Assembly: GCA_964405075.1 (NCBI GenBank)
Contig: CAYOMP010000100.1
Coordinates: 1-10,645 of the forward strand
Length of the DNA: 10,645 nucleotides
DNA from: CAYOMP01 sp964405075
GTDB lineage: Bacteria; Bacillota; Clostridia; Lachnospirales; Lachnospiraceae
Reading direction: 5' to 3'
The notes below the pieces were generated by a model that saw only the letters and a program-made list of their open reading frames with translations, did not search any database and had not been told where the DNA came from. The stretch's first letter is position 1; each line of letters starts with the position of its first letter. Below are positions 1 through 6,686 of the stretch, piece after piece. Both the position numbers and the translations under genes were made by a program.

Positions 1-572
1 AAGGTTATAAGTTCAGTACTTATGCTACATGGTGGATTCGTCAGGCTATTACCAGAGGTATAGCAGATTTTGCGAAAACTATTCGTGTGCCGGTTCATAT
101 GGTTGAGACTATTAACAAAACACTTAGAACTTCAAGAGTGTTGATGCAAGAATTGGGAAGAGAGCCTTCTAGTGAAGAAATTGCAGAAAGAATGGACATC
201 CCGGTAGCTAAGGTAGAAGAAGTACTTAAGATTTCTAGAGATCCAGTTTCTTTAGAGACTCCAATTGGTGAAGAAGAAGATAGCCATTTGGGAGATTTTA
301 TAGAAGATGATAATGCTTTATCGCCAGCTGATTCTGCTGCATTTACAATGCTTAAACAGGAATTGGCAGAGGCATTAGCTACACTTAATGATAGAGAAAG
401 AGAAGTTATTAAGCTTAGATTCGGTCTTGAAGATGGAACTCCAAGAACATTGGAAGAAGTTGGTAAGGAATTTAACGTAACAAGAGAACGTATCAGACAG
501 ATTGAAGCTAAGGCACTTAGAAAACTTAGACATCCTAATAGAAGTCGTAAGTTAAAAGAATTCTTAGAATAA
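1..572 (+). CDS. rpoD: RNA polymerase primary sigma factor RpoD (sigma-70/SigA), 3' part
   Basis: The gene is cut by the left window edge; the reading frame runs from base 3 to the TAA at 570-572 and gives 189 C-terminal residues. It begins inside region 2.3/2.4 with GYKFSTYATWWIRQAIT, whose RQAIT contains the Gln and Thr that read the -10 element. Region 3.0 follows with PVHMVETINK, whose His and Glu contact extended -10 promoters, then region 3.1 (QELGREPSSEEIAERM) and region 4, ending in the -35-reading helix-turn-helix (TLEEVGKEFNVTRERIRQIE) and KALRKLRHP near the C terminus. This is the housekeeping promoter-recognition subunit of RNA polymerase. A GTG at 87 opens a shorter frame but is an internal Val codon. 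One oddity: the stretch usually reading close to IADQARTIR is IADFAKTIR here, with an aromatic residue replacing Gln. Identification is very secure. Confidence 0.97.
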   Translation, partial: GYKFSTYATWWIRQAITRGIADFAKTIRVPVHMVETINKTLRTSRVLMQELGREPSSEEIAERMDIPVAKVEEVLKISRDPVSLETPIGEEEDSHLGDFIEDDNALSPADSAAFTMLKQELAEALATLNDREREVIKLRFGLEDGTPRTLEEVGKEFNVTRERIRQIEAKALRKLRHPNRSRKLKEFLE

Positions 573-621
573 AAAATATTGCCCTATGTCCTATGTGGAT
601 GTAGGGCAATATTTTTTTATT
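571..621 (+). terminator. Rho-independent terminator of rpoD
   Basis: A nearly uninterrupted stem of about 21 bp starts on the rpoD stop codon. The 5' arm 571-591 pairs with 597-617 around the loop TATGT (592-596), with two wobble pairs near the tip. The core GCCCTA (581-586) pairs with TAGGGC (602-607), and the 3' arm ends in a run of T. The A-tract on the left makes it look bidirectional, but there is no minus-strand gene to the right. Confidence 0.93.
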
Positions 622-745
622 CTTTTTGTACGCTTTTTATGGGAAGAAATTAATTGGAATGTAAAAAAGGCAAATTTAAACGGATTAAAAATATTATTTA
701 ATGGTTTTATATTTTTTGGTATATTATAAAAAAAGGCTTGTAATA

Positions 746-754
746 TGATATAAT
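746..754 (+). promoter_or_regulatory. Extended -10 promoter of the capA-like gene
   Basis: TGATATAAT is an exact TGN-TATAAT extended -10 element with TATAAT at 749-754. No good -35 is present 16-18 bp upstream, as is common for extended -10 promoters. The predicted start point is near 761, leaving a leader of about 70 bases before the ATG at 829. Confidence 0.7.
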
Positions 755-828
755 AGAGCAAATTGTATAAAAAGCATAAGTATTTGTGTTGTATTACAAA
801 ATTGATTCACTGGAATTGGGGGAAGATT

Positions 829-2016
829 ATGAATAAAGGTATTAAAATTTTTATTGAAATTAGTATTGGGATATTAATAATTTTACTAATAATATTTGGG
901 ATTCGCTATGTGAAACAAAACAATTTGCTTGGAAAAGAAGAAATTGTCAGTTCCACAGAAGTAAATACAGTGGAAGAGCCTAAGGAAGATGAAACACAAA
1001 AAGAATTAAATGAAAATGTAAATGATGAAATAAATCAAGAAATTGAAGAAGGAATATCTTTAGACCCAGTGGAAGAAGCAGTTAATCAGGAAGTAAATAT
1101 GGTATTTACCGGGGATGTACTTTTAACTGGATATTTATTATCCCAATATGATAATGGTGGAGTTAATACAATTGTTAGCAATGAACTATTAAGTGAAATG
1201 ACAGAAGCCAATTTATGTGTTGTTAATGAAGAATTTCCATTTAGTAATAGAGGGGTCGCCGCAGAGGATAAGCAGTTTACATTTAGAATAGACCCTGCAA
1301 GAGTAAATGTATTTAATGATATGGGAATTGATTTGGTTTCTTTGGCAAATAATCATACATTAGATTATGGGGAGGAGGCACTTAGTGATACCTTCGATAC
1401 TCTTGATAATGCTGGTATTGATTATATGGGAGCAGGAAGAGATATAAATGAAGCCAGAGCATTAAAAAAATATGAGATAAATGGGAAAAATATAGGACTT
1501 TTATGTGCCAGCAGAGTAATTCCGGTAGCTGAATGGGCAGCAGGAGCATCAAAAATGGGAGTTAACACTACATATGACCCTACAAATTTGATTGCAGATA
1601 TAAAGAGTGCGAAGGAGAATTGTGATTTGATAATAGTATATGTCCATTGGGGAATAGAAAAGGCCCAACACCCAGAGGATTATCAAAGAACAATGGCAAA
1701 ACAGTATATAGATGCCGGTGCAGATGTTGTAATAGGTTCACATCCACATGTATTACAAGGAATAGAATACTATAATGGCAAGCCTATTGTATATAGCTTA
1801 GGAAATTATATATTTGGGAAAGCTATTGAAAAAACGGCTTTATTAAAAGTGGTATTAAATACAGATGATACAGTGGAGATTAAAATTATTCCATGTAAAA
1901 CCGATGGGGAATTTAGATTAAATATAGCTGATAATAAAGAGGATATATTTAATTACATAGAGAGCATTTCTTATGATGTAGAGATTAGTGAGGAGGGAAT
2001 AGTTAGCCCTAAATAG
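829..2016 (+). CDS. CapA/PgsA-type metallophosphatase family protein, membrane-anchored
   Basis: A 395-residue protein of the CapA (PGA_cap) family, a branch of the calcineurin-like metallophosphoesterases that includes the CapA/PgsA proteins of poly-gamma-glutamate capsule export. Residues 7-25 form one hydrophobic helix after a basic start, which anchors the protein with the catalytic part outside. Residues about 33-88 are an acidic Glu/Asn-rich linker. The domain follows with the family's metal-site motifs in order: FTGDV (93-97), NEE (133-135), SLANNHTLDYG (171-181), VHWG (272-275), GSHPHVLQG (303-311) and YSLGNYIFG (322-330). The ATG at 829 is chosen because GGGGGAAG lies just before it; an in-frame TTG at 763 has no ribosome binding site and would put polar residues before the anchor. 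No capB or capC neighbour is visible, so a capsule role is unsupported; cell-wall or teichoic-type phosphoester or amide chemistry is equally possible. Confidence 0.9.
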   Translation: MNKGIKIFIEISIGILIILLIIFGIRYVKQNNLLGKEEIVSSTEVNTVEEPKEDETQKELNENVNDEINQEIEEGISLDPVEEAVNQEVNMVFTGDVLLTGYLLSQYDNGGVNTIVSNELLSEMTEANLCVVNEEFPFSNRGVAAEDKQFTFRIDPARVNVFNDMGIDLVSLANNHTLDYGEEALSDTFDTLDNAGIDYMGAGRDINEARALKKYEINGKNIGLLCASRVIPVAEWAAGASKMGVNTTYDPTNLIADIKSAKENCDLIIVYVHWGIEKAQHPEDYQRTMAKQYIDAGADVVIGSHPHVLQGIEYYNGKPIVYSLGNYIFGKAIEKTALLKVVLNTDDTVEIKIIPCKTDGEFRLNIADNKEDIFNYIESISYDVEISEEGIVSPK

Positions 2017-2152
2017 TATCTGAATTTATAAAAAGGTAATTTAAACCTACTTGCAAGTCTTTTACGTCAAATTAAGATAAGAGTAGACTTACATATTTTC
2101 TATTCGAATTGGTGTTAATAATAAATAATATTATATAAAGAATCGAAAAAGG

Positions 2153-2181
2153 TTGACAAATAAATAATATGCATATATACT
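2153..2181 (+). promoter_or_regulatory. Sigma-70 promoter of the ABC transporter operon
   Basis: A perfect TTGACA (2153-2158) is separated by exactly 17 bp from TATACT (2176-2181). Transcription should start near 2188, giving a leader of about 80 bases that contains the dyad at 2209-2228. Confidence 0.85.
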
Positions 2182-2260
2182 CCTGGTACTTTTTAGGCAG
2201 GTGATTGCGATTAACCAAATGGTTAATCAAATTATCTGGAAAAGAAAAAAGTATCAGGAG
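2180..2260 (+). promoter_or_regulatory. Inverted repeat bracketing the leader, right arm reaching the ribosome binding site
   Basis: CTCCTGGTACTTTTT (2180-2194) is complementary to AAAAAGTATCAGGAG (2246-2260) over 15 positions with a single G-T wobble. The right arm contains most of the AGGAGG at 2256-2261 that serves the first permease. The left arm begins in the -10 element, so a transcript starting near 2188 would keep only the inner part, pairing UACUUUUU with AAAAAGUA. It may act as a leader hairpin beside the ribosome binding site, or as a DNA-level site. Confidence 0.5.
2209..2228 (+). promoter_or_regulatory. 20-bp dyad, candidate operator of the ABC operon's ArsR-type regulator
   Basis: GATTAACCAAATGGTTAATC is a dyad with 9-bp arms (GATTAACCA and TGGTTAATC) around a central AA. 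It lies about 20-40 bases downstream of the predicted transcription start and before the first start codon, a place where a bound repressor would block transcription. The winged-helix protein encoded at the end of the same operon is the natural candidate. The same bases could also form a short hairpin in the leader RNA. Confidence 0.6.
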
Positions 2261-2267
2261 GTTTTTT

Positions 2268-3080
2268 ATGAAAACAAACATATTTAGAGCAACTGTGAAA
2301 AAGAATTTAATAACACAGATGCGAGCTTATCCAATTAGCTTTATGATTGGAAATTTTTTGTCAGCTTTTTATACAAACCTAGGGGCATGGTTTATGTATA
2401 ATTGTTTCTTTGAAGGGAATATTTCTGAGGATTTCAAAAAATATGCCAATACTAATGACTATATGAGCTATGTAATAATTGGTACAATAATTTATCTATT
2501 TGTAGTAAGAACATGTCTTAATGTTAGTAGAACATTGATTACAGAATTACGAGAGGGAACATTGGAAAGCTTAATGCTGGCACCTTTTGACAGGGGAGCA
2601 TATTTTGGTGCAAGTATGTGCTTACAGACAATTACAACTTCTTTAGAAACCGTTGTAATAATTATTATTGGAATTCCTTTTGGATTAAGATTGAATTCGG
2701 TTAATCCAATACAATTTGCTATTTCGTTTTTATTGGCATTATACGTTTTCTTTGGATTATCAATGATTCTTGGTGGAATTATGCTTTATACAAGAAATAC
2801 TTATATTACACAGAATACTTTATTTACAATGATTTTTTTATTATGTGGAATAACTTTTCCAGTGGAATATTTACCAAAGGGTTTACAGGTAATATCAAAT
2901 ATTTTGCCGGTAACAAAGGCTGTGGAGTTGTTAAGAGGTTCTCTTATAGGAGAAATTGATAATACGAAATTTATACAACAGTCATTAATTTTGTTTGTTA
3001 TTGGAAGTATTTATTTGATGGTTGGATTTAAAGAAATGAAAAGAATAGAAAACAGAGCTTTGGAAAATATGGAGGTTTAG
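2268..3080 (+). CDS. ABC-2 type transporter permease (first of two)
   Basis: A 270-residue integral membrane protein of the ABC-2 permease family, the membrane half of an exporter. Hydrophobic segments lie at about 23-45, 66-82, 123-140, 148-173, 184-200 and 236-254, six in all as usual for the family. Between the second and third is the characteristic ELREGTLESLMLAPFDRG (93-110), and LPVTKAVELLRGSLIG (213-228) near the end is the typical ABC-2 tail motif. The ATG at 2268 follows AGGAGG (2256-2261) at 6 bases; an in-frame TTG at 2205 lies inside the dyad and has no ribosome binding site. It is the first gene of a four-gene operon, and the ATPase starts 2 bases after its stop. Substrate is unknown; drug, lantibiotic or lipid export are the usual roles of such two-permease systems. 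Confidence 0.9.
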   Translation: MKTNIFRATVKKNLITQMRAYPISFMIGNFLSAFYTNLGAWFMYNCFFEGNISEDFKKYANTNDYMSYVIIGTIIYLFVVRTCLNVSRTLITELREGTLESLMLAPFDRGAYFGASMCLQTITTSLETVVIIIIGIPFGLRLNSVNPIQFAISFLLALYVFFGLSMILGGIMLYTRNTYITQNTLFTMIFLLCGITFPVEYLPKGLQVISNILPVTKAVELLRGSLIGEIDNTKFIQQSLILFVIGSIYLMVGFKEMKRIENRALENMEV

Positions 3081-3082
3081 TC

Positions 3083-3871
3083 ATGATAGAAGTTAAGAAT
3101 ATAAAGAAAACATATGTAACAAAAAGAAGAAATGGTTTTTTTAATAACAAAAAGGAAAGAGTAGAGGCAGTAAAAGGAATATCTTTACAGATTGAAAGGG
3201 GAAAGATTGTAGGATTACTTGGTATTAATGGTGCTGGAAAAACCACAACAATAAAAATGCTTACAACGCTTATATCACCAACTGAAGGAACGTATACATT
3301 TGATGGAATGGATGCAGTTAAGAATCCTTTGGAAGTTAAAAAACAAATCAATATGATTGCCGGTGGTGAAAGAATGATTTACTGGAGACTAAGTGCTTAT
3401 GAGAATTTGGAGTATTATGGAAGTTTGTATGGTATTGAAAAGGAAGTATTAAAATCACGAATACCACAATTATTAGATTTTGTTGGTTTAACAGAAAGTG
3501 CAGATTTACCTGTTGAAACTTATTCTAAGGGTATGAAGCAAAGACTTCAGATAGCAAGAGGTTTAATAAATGATCCAAGTTATATTTTTATGGATGAACC
3601 AACAATAGGATTAGACGCAGTAGTAACTAATGAATTACATAAGCATATCAAGGCATTGGCGAAAGAGCAGAATAAGGGGATTTTGTTAACATCACATTAC
3701 TTGGCTGAGGTAGAGGAATTGTGCGATTACATTTACATTCTTAGTAAAGGAAATATGCTTATAGAGGGAACAAAGGCTGAAATTGCAAAAATGGTATTTG
3801 ATAAGGAATATGAAGGGGAAGAACCTTCCTTAGAGGATATTATTTTAGAATTGGCAAAGGAGGAAAAATAA
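3083..3871 (+). CDS. ABC transporter ATP-binding protein
   Basis: A 262-residue cytoplasmic ATPase that would power the two flanking permeases. Motifs in order: Walker A GINGAGKTT (47-55), signature YSKGMKQRLQIARG (147-160, Ser-Lys-Gly-Met in place of the common LSGGQ), Walker B YIFMDEP (167-173), D-loop GLD (176-178) and switch His in LLTSHYL (His205). The usual Q-loop glutamine region reads MIAGGERMIYWRLSAYENL (91-109), a variant seen in a DrrA/NatA-like branch. A basic insert RRNGFFNNKKER (15-26) precedes the core. The ribosome binding site GGAGG (3071-3075) lies in the end of the upstream permease gene. Its stop overlaps the next start in TAATG, so the two are translationally coupled. All catalytic motifs are intact; substrate cannot be told. 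Confidence 0.95.
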   Translation: MIEVKNIKKTYVTKRRNGFFNNKKERVEAVKGISLQIERGKIVGLLGINGAGKTTTIKMLTTLISPTEGTYTFDGMDAVKNPLEVKKQINMIAGGERMIYWRLSAYENLEYYGSLYGIEKEVLKSRIPQLLDFVGLTESADLPVETYSKGMKQRLQIARGLINDPSYIFMDEPTIGLDAVVTNELHKHIKALAKEQNKGILLTSHYLAEVEELCDYIYILSKGNMLIEGTKAEIAKMVFDKEYEGEEPSLEDIILELAKEEK

Positions 3872-4686
3872 TGAATATCAGGAATTTTTGTATGGTAGTT
3901 TGGGCTGAGGCAAAAAAGCAGCATAAGAACTATTTTCATAATAAAACAATTTATATGTCATTATTTGTATGGCCATTCTTAAATTTTCTGACAGCATATT
4001 ATGGATATAAATCATTTAAAATGGATGTTTCTTCTGTACCATTTTTAAATAGTGAAAACATTATTGTATATTTAATATTAGGATATATGTGTATGAGCTT
4101 CTTTCGCTCACTAGTGCAATCAGCGTGGAATTTTTCATTTGAAAGACAAAGTGGAACACTAGAATATATCTATCTTTCTCCTGCTAATAGATTTGCTGTA
4201 TTACTTGGAAATGCAATATCATCAGTATTTGAAAGTGTATTTGTAATGTTTGTATTTGGCATTATTATTATTTTTATGAAAAAAGAAGTGTTGAAAATGA
4301 AAATAGCAGTATGTTTATTAGTTTTTATAATTATGACTGTAATGGCAGTATTGTGGGGAACATTTCTTAATGCTATGTTTTTATATTCAAGAGATACAGA
4401 CATTTTGTTTACAATATTAGAAGAACCAATGGAAATATTTTCCGGAGTTAAGGTACCGGTATACCTATTTCCAGGTTGGGCAAAGATTATAAGTTTTATA
4501 TTTCCGTTAACTTATGCATTAGAAGCAGTTAGACAGGTGGTATTAAATGGAGCTTGCTTTTATCAGTTGAAAACATTTTTTGCTATTAGTGCTGCAATAA
4601 TTGTGTTGCTTTTTGGAGTAACATTAATTACTATTAGAATAGTGGAGAAACATATGAGAAAGACAGGAAACGCTACGTTGTTTTAG
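3871..4686 (+). CDS. ABC-2 type transporter permease (second of two)
   Basis: A 271-residue membrane protein related to the first permease but clearly diverged. It carries the same landmarks: ERQSGTLEYIYLSPANRF (91-108) after the second hydrophobic segment and FPLTYALEAVRQVVLNG (211-227) before the last one. Hydrophobic segments are near 28-48, 64-84, 116-136, 144-170, 196-212 and 235-256. The start codon overlaps the ATPase stop by one base and uses AAAGGAGG (3857-3863 region) inside the ATPase gene. Two different permeases flanking one ATPase gene predict a heterodimeric membrane channel with an ATPase homodimer. No soluble binding protein gene is present, which fits an exporter rather than an importer. 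Confidence 0.9.
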   Translation: MNIRNFCMVVWAEAKKQHKNYFHNKTIYMSLFVWPFLNFLTAYYGYKSFKMDVSSVPFLNSENIIVYLILGYMCMSFFRSLVQSAWNFSFERQSGTLEYIYLSPANRFAVLLGNAISSVFESVFVMFVFGIIIIFMKKEVLKMKIAVCLLVFIIMTVMAVLWGTFLNAMFLYSRDTDILFTILEEPMEIFSGVKVPVYLFPGWAKIISFIFPLTYALEAVRQVVLNGACFYQLKTFFAISAAIIVLLFGVTLITIRIVEKHMRKTGNATLF

Positions 4687-4702
4687 AAAAGGAAGAGAAA
4701 AA

Positions 4703-5680
4703 ATGGTTATTGGTGTATGTTTTGACAGGAATGAATCCTCTGTCACATATGGAATAAAAGGAAAATTTGTTTTTTCGGAATTAAGTGAAATGTTGGCTTC
4801 TATGCATGTTATATGTGCACCAGGGCACCATAATTTTCGTCAAAAATGGTGGGAAAAGGTCAGGAAAGAATTAGATGCTGATATATTAGAGAGAATTCAG
4901 GTTCTATCAGATATTACTAACGAATGGTTAGTTATGATGGATTTTTCTATTAAAAGTGATTTTCTTGAGATGGATATTGAGGAAATATTAAAAGAGTTGG
5001 AAACACTTAAATTTAGTGAATGGGTTAATGTTTTTGAACCTTATGGGAAGAAAATAACGGTATCCATTAAGAATCAAATTATAAAGGTAATTAAAGAATA
5101 TTATGAAGTTTTTTTCAAAAAAGAATTAATAATATTAAAACCAATTATTGTTAGAGAGCTTCAAAAACAGTATGAAGATGTTAAGATACATGGTTTTGAA
5201 GGTTTTTTAAGAACAATTCATGAGAGATTAAAAGTTGAAAATGAAGAATTAGTATTTGTTAAAAATCGTGAATATCGATATAAGTATTCTGAAATTGATA
5301 CTTTTATTTTTGAAGGGTCAACCTTTTTAAGTCCACATTTAATTATGGATGATAGAAAAGAAAATGTACTAATAATGAAGCATTTCTATGCTGAAAAGGA
5401 TAGAAATATTCCTCCAATTGAACTGGCTGGAATCTATAATGCATTGGGGGATACGACTAGACTAATGATTTTAAAGGAATTAGGGAAGAGAGAGAATACT
5501 ACAAAGTTTTTAGCCAAAAAATTAGCTATTTCTGAGGCAGCAGTGTCTAAACAGTTGAAAATGATGTTTGAGGCTGGATTGCTTAAGAAAAGAAGAAAAG
5601 GGAATTATATATTTTATTACATAGATTTTGAAAAGCTGGATATGCTGACTTATAGAGCATATGAATATTTAAGTGAATAA
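4703..5680 (+). CDS. Transcriptional regulator with C-terminal ArsR-type winged helix and large N-terminal domain
   Basis: A 325-residue protein whose last 85 residues form an ArsR/SmtB-like winged helix: LAGIYNALGDTTRLMILKEL (241-260), a helix-turn-helix over TTKFLAKKLAISEAAVSKQLKMMFEAGLL (266-294) and a basic wing KKRRKGNYIFYYID (295-308). Residues 1-235 are not a metal-binding ArsR; no clustered Cys/His site is seen. This layout resembles long ArsR-related regulators annotated with DUF5937, where the N-terminal part is presumed to sense a ligand or dimerise; this assignment is from memory of the family. The ATG at 4703 follows AAAGGAAG (4688-4695) and is 16 bases after the second permease, so it is the last gene of the exporter operon. 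It probably controls the operon, with the dyad at 2209-2228 as candidate target. Confidence 0.82.
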   Translation: MVIGVCFDRNESSVTYGIKGKFVFSELSEMLASMHVICAPGHHNFRQKWWEKVRKELDADILERIQVLSDITNEWLVMMDFSIKSDFLEMDIEEILKELETLKFSEWVNVFEPYGKKITVSIKNQIIKVIKEYYEVFFKKELIILKPIIVRELQKQYEDVKIHGFEGFLRTIHERLKVENEELVFVKNREYRYKYSEIDTFIFEGSTFLSPHLIMDDRKENVLIMKHFYAEKDRNIPPIELAGIYNALGDTTRLMILKELGKRENTTKFLAKKLAISEAAVSKQLKMMFEAGLLKKRRKGNYIFYYIDFEKLDMLTYRAYEYLSE

Positions 5681-5690
5681 ATAAAAAATG

Positions 5691-5734
5691 AGAGGTAATT
5701 TCTTACAATAGATAAAGGGCAAGGAATTACCTCT
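5691..5734 (+). terminator. Hairpin closing the ABC operon, probable terminator
   Basis: AGAGGTAATTTCTT (5691-5704) pairs with AAGGAATTACCTCT (5721-5734) over 14 positions with one wobble, around a 16-base loop. It starts 10 bases after the regulator's stop codon. The following bases ATTTAAT are only moderately T-rich, so termination may be partial. Confidence 0.6.
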
Positions 5735-5781
5735 ATTTAATGAGAAAAGGTTATTCGCAATTTTCTGGTTAAATAAATGGA

Positions 5782-5810
5782 ATGCAATTTTAATTCTTTT
5801 TTGTTACAAT
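5782..5810 (+). promoter_or_regulatory. Probable extended -10 promoter of the DJ-1/PfpI gene
   Basis: TGTTACAAT (5802-5810) fits TGN-TACAAT, an extended -10 element. The hexamer 17 bp upstream, ATGCAA (5782-5787), is a poor -35. Start near 5818 would give a leader of about 65 bases. Confidence 0.5.
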
Positions 5811-5882
5811 ATTAAGAAGTATTTAAAGATTTGATACAGATTTAAAAAGAGCTTTTGTGTTTTTTAGGAAGGGGAATTAGTA

Positions 5883-6398
5883 ATGAAGGATGTATTTTTA
5901 GTTTATGACAATAGCTGTTTTTATGAAATTGTAGTATTGAATTACTTTTTGAAATTTACAGGAAGTGATATGGTTCTATGTTCATTAGATGGAAAGGCTG
6001 TTAAAACAATGGAAGGGTATAGTGTTAATGTGGATATGGCATTTGATGATGTGGACTGGAATAGTGTGAGAAGTTTTGTAGTAACTGGTGGAATGGTTAC
6101 TAATGTGGATAAGAAAGAAGTAAGAGCGAAGATAGTTGAATTAAAAAATAAAGGGGTGCTGATAGCGGGAATTTGTGCTGGAGTAGACTTATTAGATAAT
6201 TCAGGAATATTAGAGGGAATAAAATCCACACATAATACCCATGAGAATGTAGTAAATGATAGTAGGGTAATCACTGCAAGGGCTAACGGATATGTGGATT
6301 TTGCCATAGAGGTAGCAAAAGAGTTGAACTTGTTCAAAGACGAAGAGGATTTACAGGAAACAATTAGTTTTTGGAAATATCATCAACCAATGCAATAA
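5883..6398 (+). CDS. DJ-1/PfpI family protein (class I glutamine amidotransferase-like)
   Basis: A 171-residue single-domain protein of the DJ-1/PfpI superfamily, of usual length. The nucleophile elbow is GVLIAGICAGVDLL (91-104) with the reactive Cys98. Glu15 in SCFYEIVVLN matches the conserved acid that lowers the cysteine's pKa in this family. STHNTHENVV (115-124) occupies the place of the TTHP-like histidine segment, and VITARANGYVDFAIEVAKEL (129-148) matches the family's ITSRGPG...FA region. Members act as chaperones, glyoxalase/deglycase-type enzymes, proteases or oxidation sensors, and sequence alone does not separate these. The start at 5883 follows AGGAAGGGG (5866-5874) at 8 bases. 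It has its own promoter and no tightly linked partner; the genes to the right begin after a repeat-filled gap. A stress role is inferred from family only. Confidence 0.88.
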   Translation: MKDVFLVYDNSCFYEIVVLNYFLKFTGSDMVLCSLDGKAVKTMEGYSVNVDMAFDDVDWNSVRSFVVTGGMVTNVDKKEVRAKIVELKNKGVLIAGICAGVDLLDNSGILEGIKSTHNTHENVVNDSRVITARANGYVDFAIEVAKELNLFKDEEDLQETISFWKYHQPMQ

Positions 6399-6446
6399 TG
6401 GAGGCAAAGCGAGGTGATAGAAACAATTAAATTTTGTGATATTTGT

Positions 6447-6573
6447 AAAAGAATTTTCATTTCCAATACAGACACGCTTGCGCTTGATACATACGTAACA
6501 GTACTAAACTCGCAATAAATTGCTCGTTAAGTGCTGACGTATGTATGACAGTCTGATATGGAATATGAAAATT
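6447..6573 (+). repeat. Palindromic repeat element, MITE-like or extragenic hairpin element
   Basis: About 127 bases form one long imperfect palindrome. The outer arms AATTTTCAT-TTCCA-ATACAGAC (from 6452) and GTCTG...GGAAT-ATGAAAATT (6551-6573) match with a few one-base gaps. The inner arms ATACATACGT (6487-6496) and ACGTATGTAT (6537-6546) are perfect. Further in, CAGTACT pairs with AGTGCTG, and GCAAT/ATTGC surrounds a two-base tip (6517-6518). No transposase is encoded. The left arm occurs a second time at 6632-6665. The whole 288-base gap between the DJ-1 and Nudix genes (6399-6686) contains this element, its partial second copy and a purine-rich stretch; no convincing promoter was found in it. 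Confidence 0.72.
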
Positions 6574-6631
6574 ATAAATTTAATATGCACAAAAATTTAA
6601 AATGAACATGGAGATGGTGAGAGGGGAGTGG

Positions 6632-6665
6632 AAAAGAATTTTCATTTCCAATACAGACACGCTTG
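6632..6665 (+). repeat. Exact 34-bp direct repeat of the palindrome's left arm
   Basis: Bases 6632-6665 are identical to 6447-6480, 185 bases upstream (starts AAAAGAATTTTCATTTCCAA, ends ACGCTTG). The match stops sharply on both sides, and no right arm follows. The copy ends 22 bases before the Nudix start codon and 10 bases before its ribosome binding site. It may be a truncated element, a recombination product, or a duplicated target. Confidence 0.9.
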
Positions 6666-6686
6666 AGAGCGAAAAAGGAGAGAAAT

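Noticed and set aside
763..828. TTG-initiated extension of the CapA-like protein by 22 residues
   Set aside because: No ribosome binding site before the TTG, which is almost at the predicted transcription start, while ATG 829 has a strong GGGGGAAG and starts a normal membrane anchor.
2055..2090. Terminator for the CapA-like gene from AAGTCT/AGACTT
   Set aside because: Only 6 bp of pairing around a 24-base loop and no T-run; no convincing terminator was found for that gene.
2072..2281. Minus-strand open frame of 69 residues over the ABC operon promoter
   Set aside because: Low-complexity hydrophobic translation of AT-rich DNA, overlaps the promoter and leader, no family resemblance.
3028..3351. 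Minus-strand open frame of 107 residues opposite the ABC ATPase gene
   Set aside because: Lies antiparallel to a clearly coding region with intact ATPase motifs and shows no recognisable domain.
5942..6337. Minus-strand open frame of 131 residues inside the DJ-1/PfpI gene
   Set aside because: Entirely antisense to a gene with clear family motifs; the open frame is a by-product of codon bias.
6545..6578. Promoter for the Nudix gene from ATGACA and TATAAA
   Set aside because: The spacer of 22 bp is too long for a sigma-70 promoter, and both hexamers lie in the repeat element.
6447..6665. CRISPR array
   Set aside because: Only two copies of the 34-bp repeat with a single 151-base interval that is itself part of a palindrome, and no cas gene in the window.
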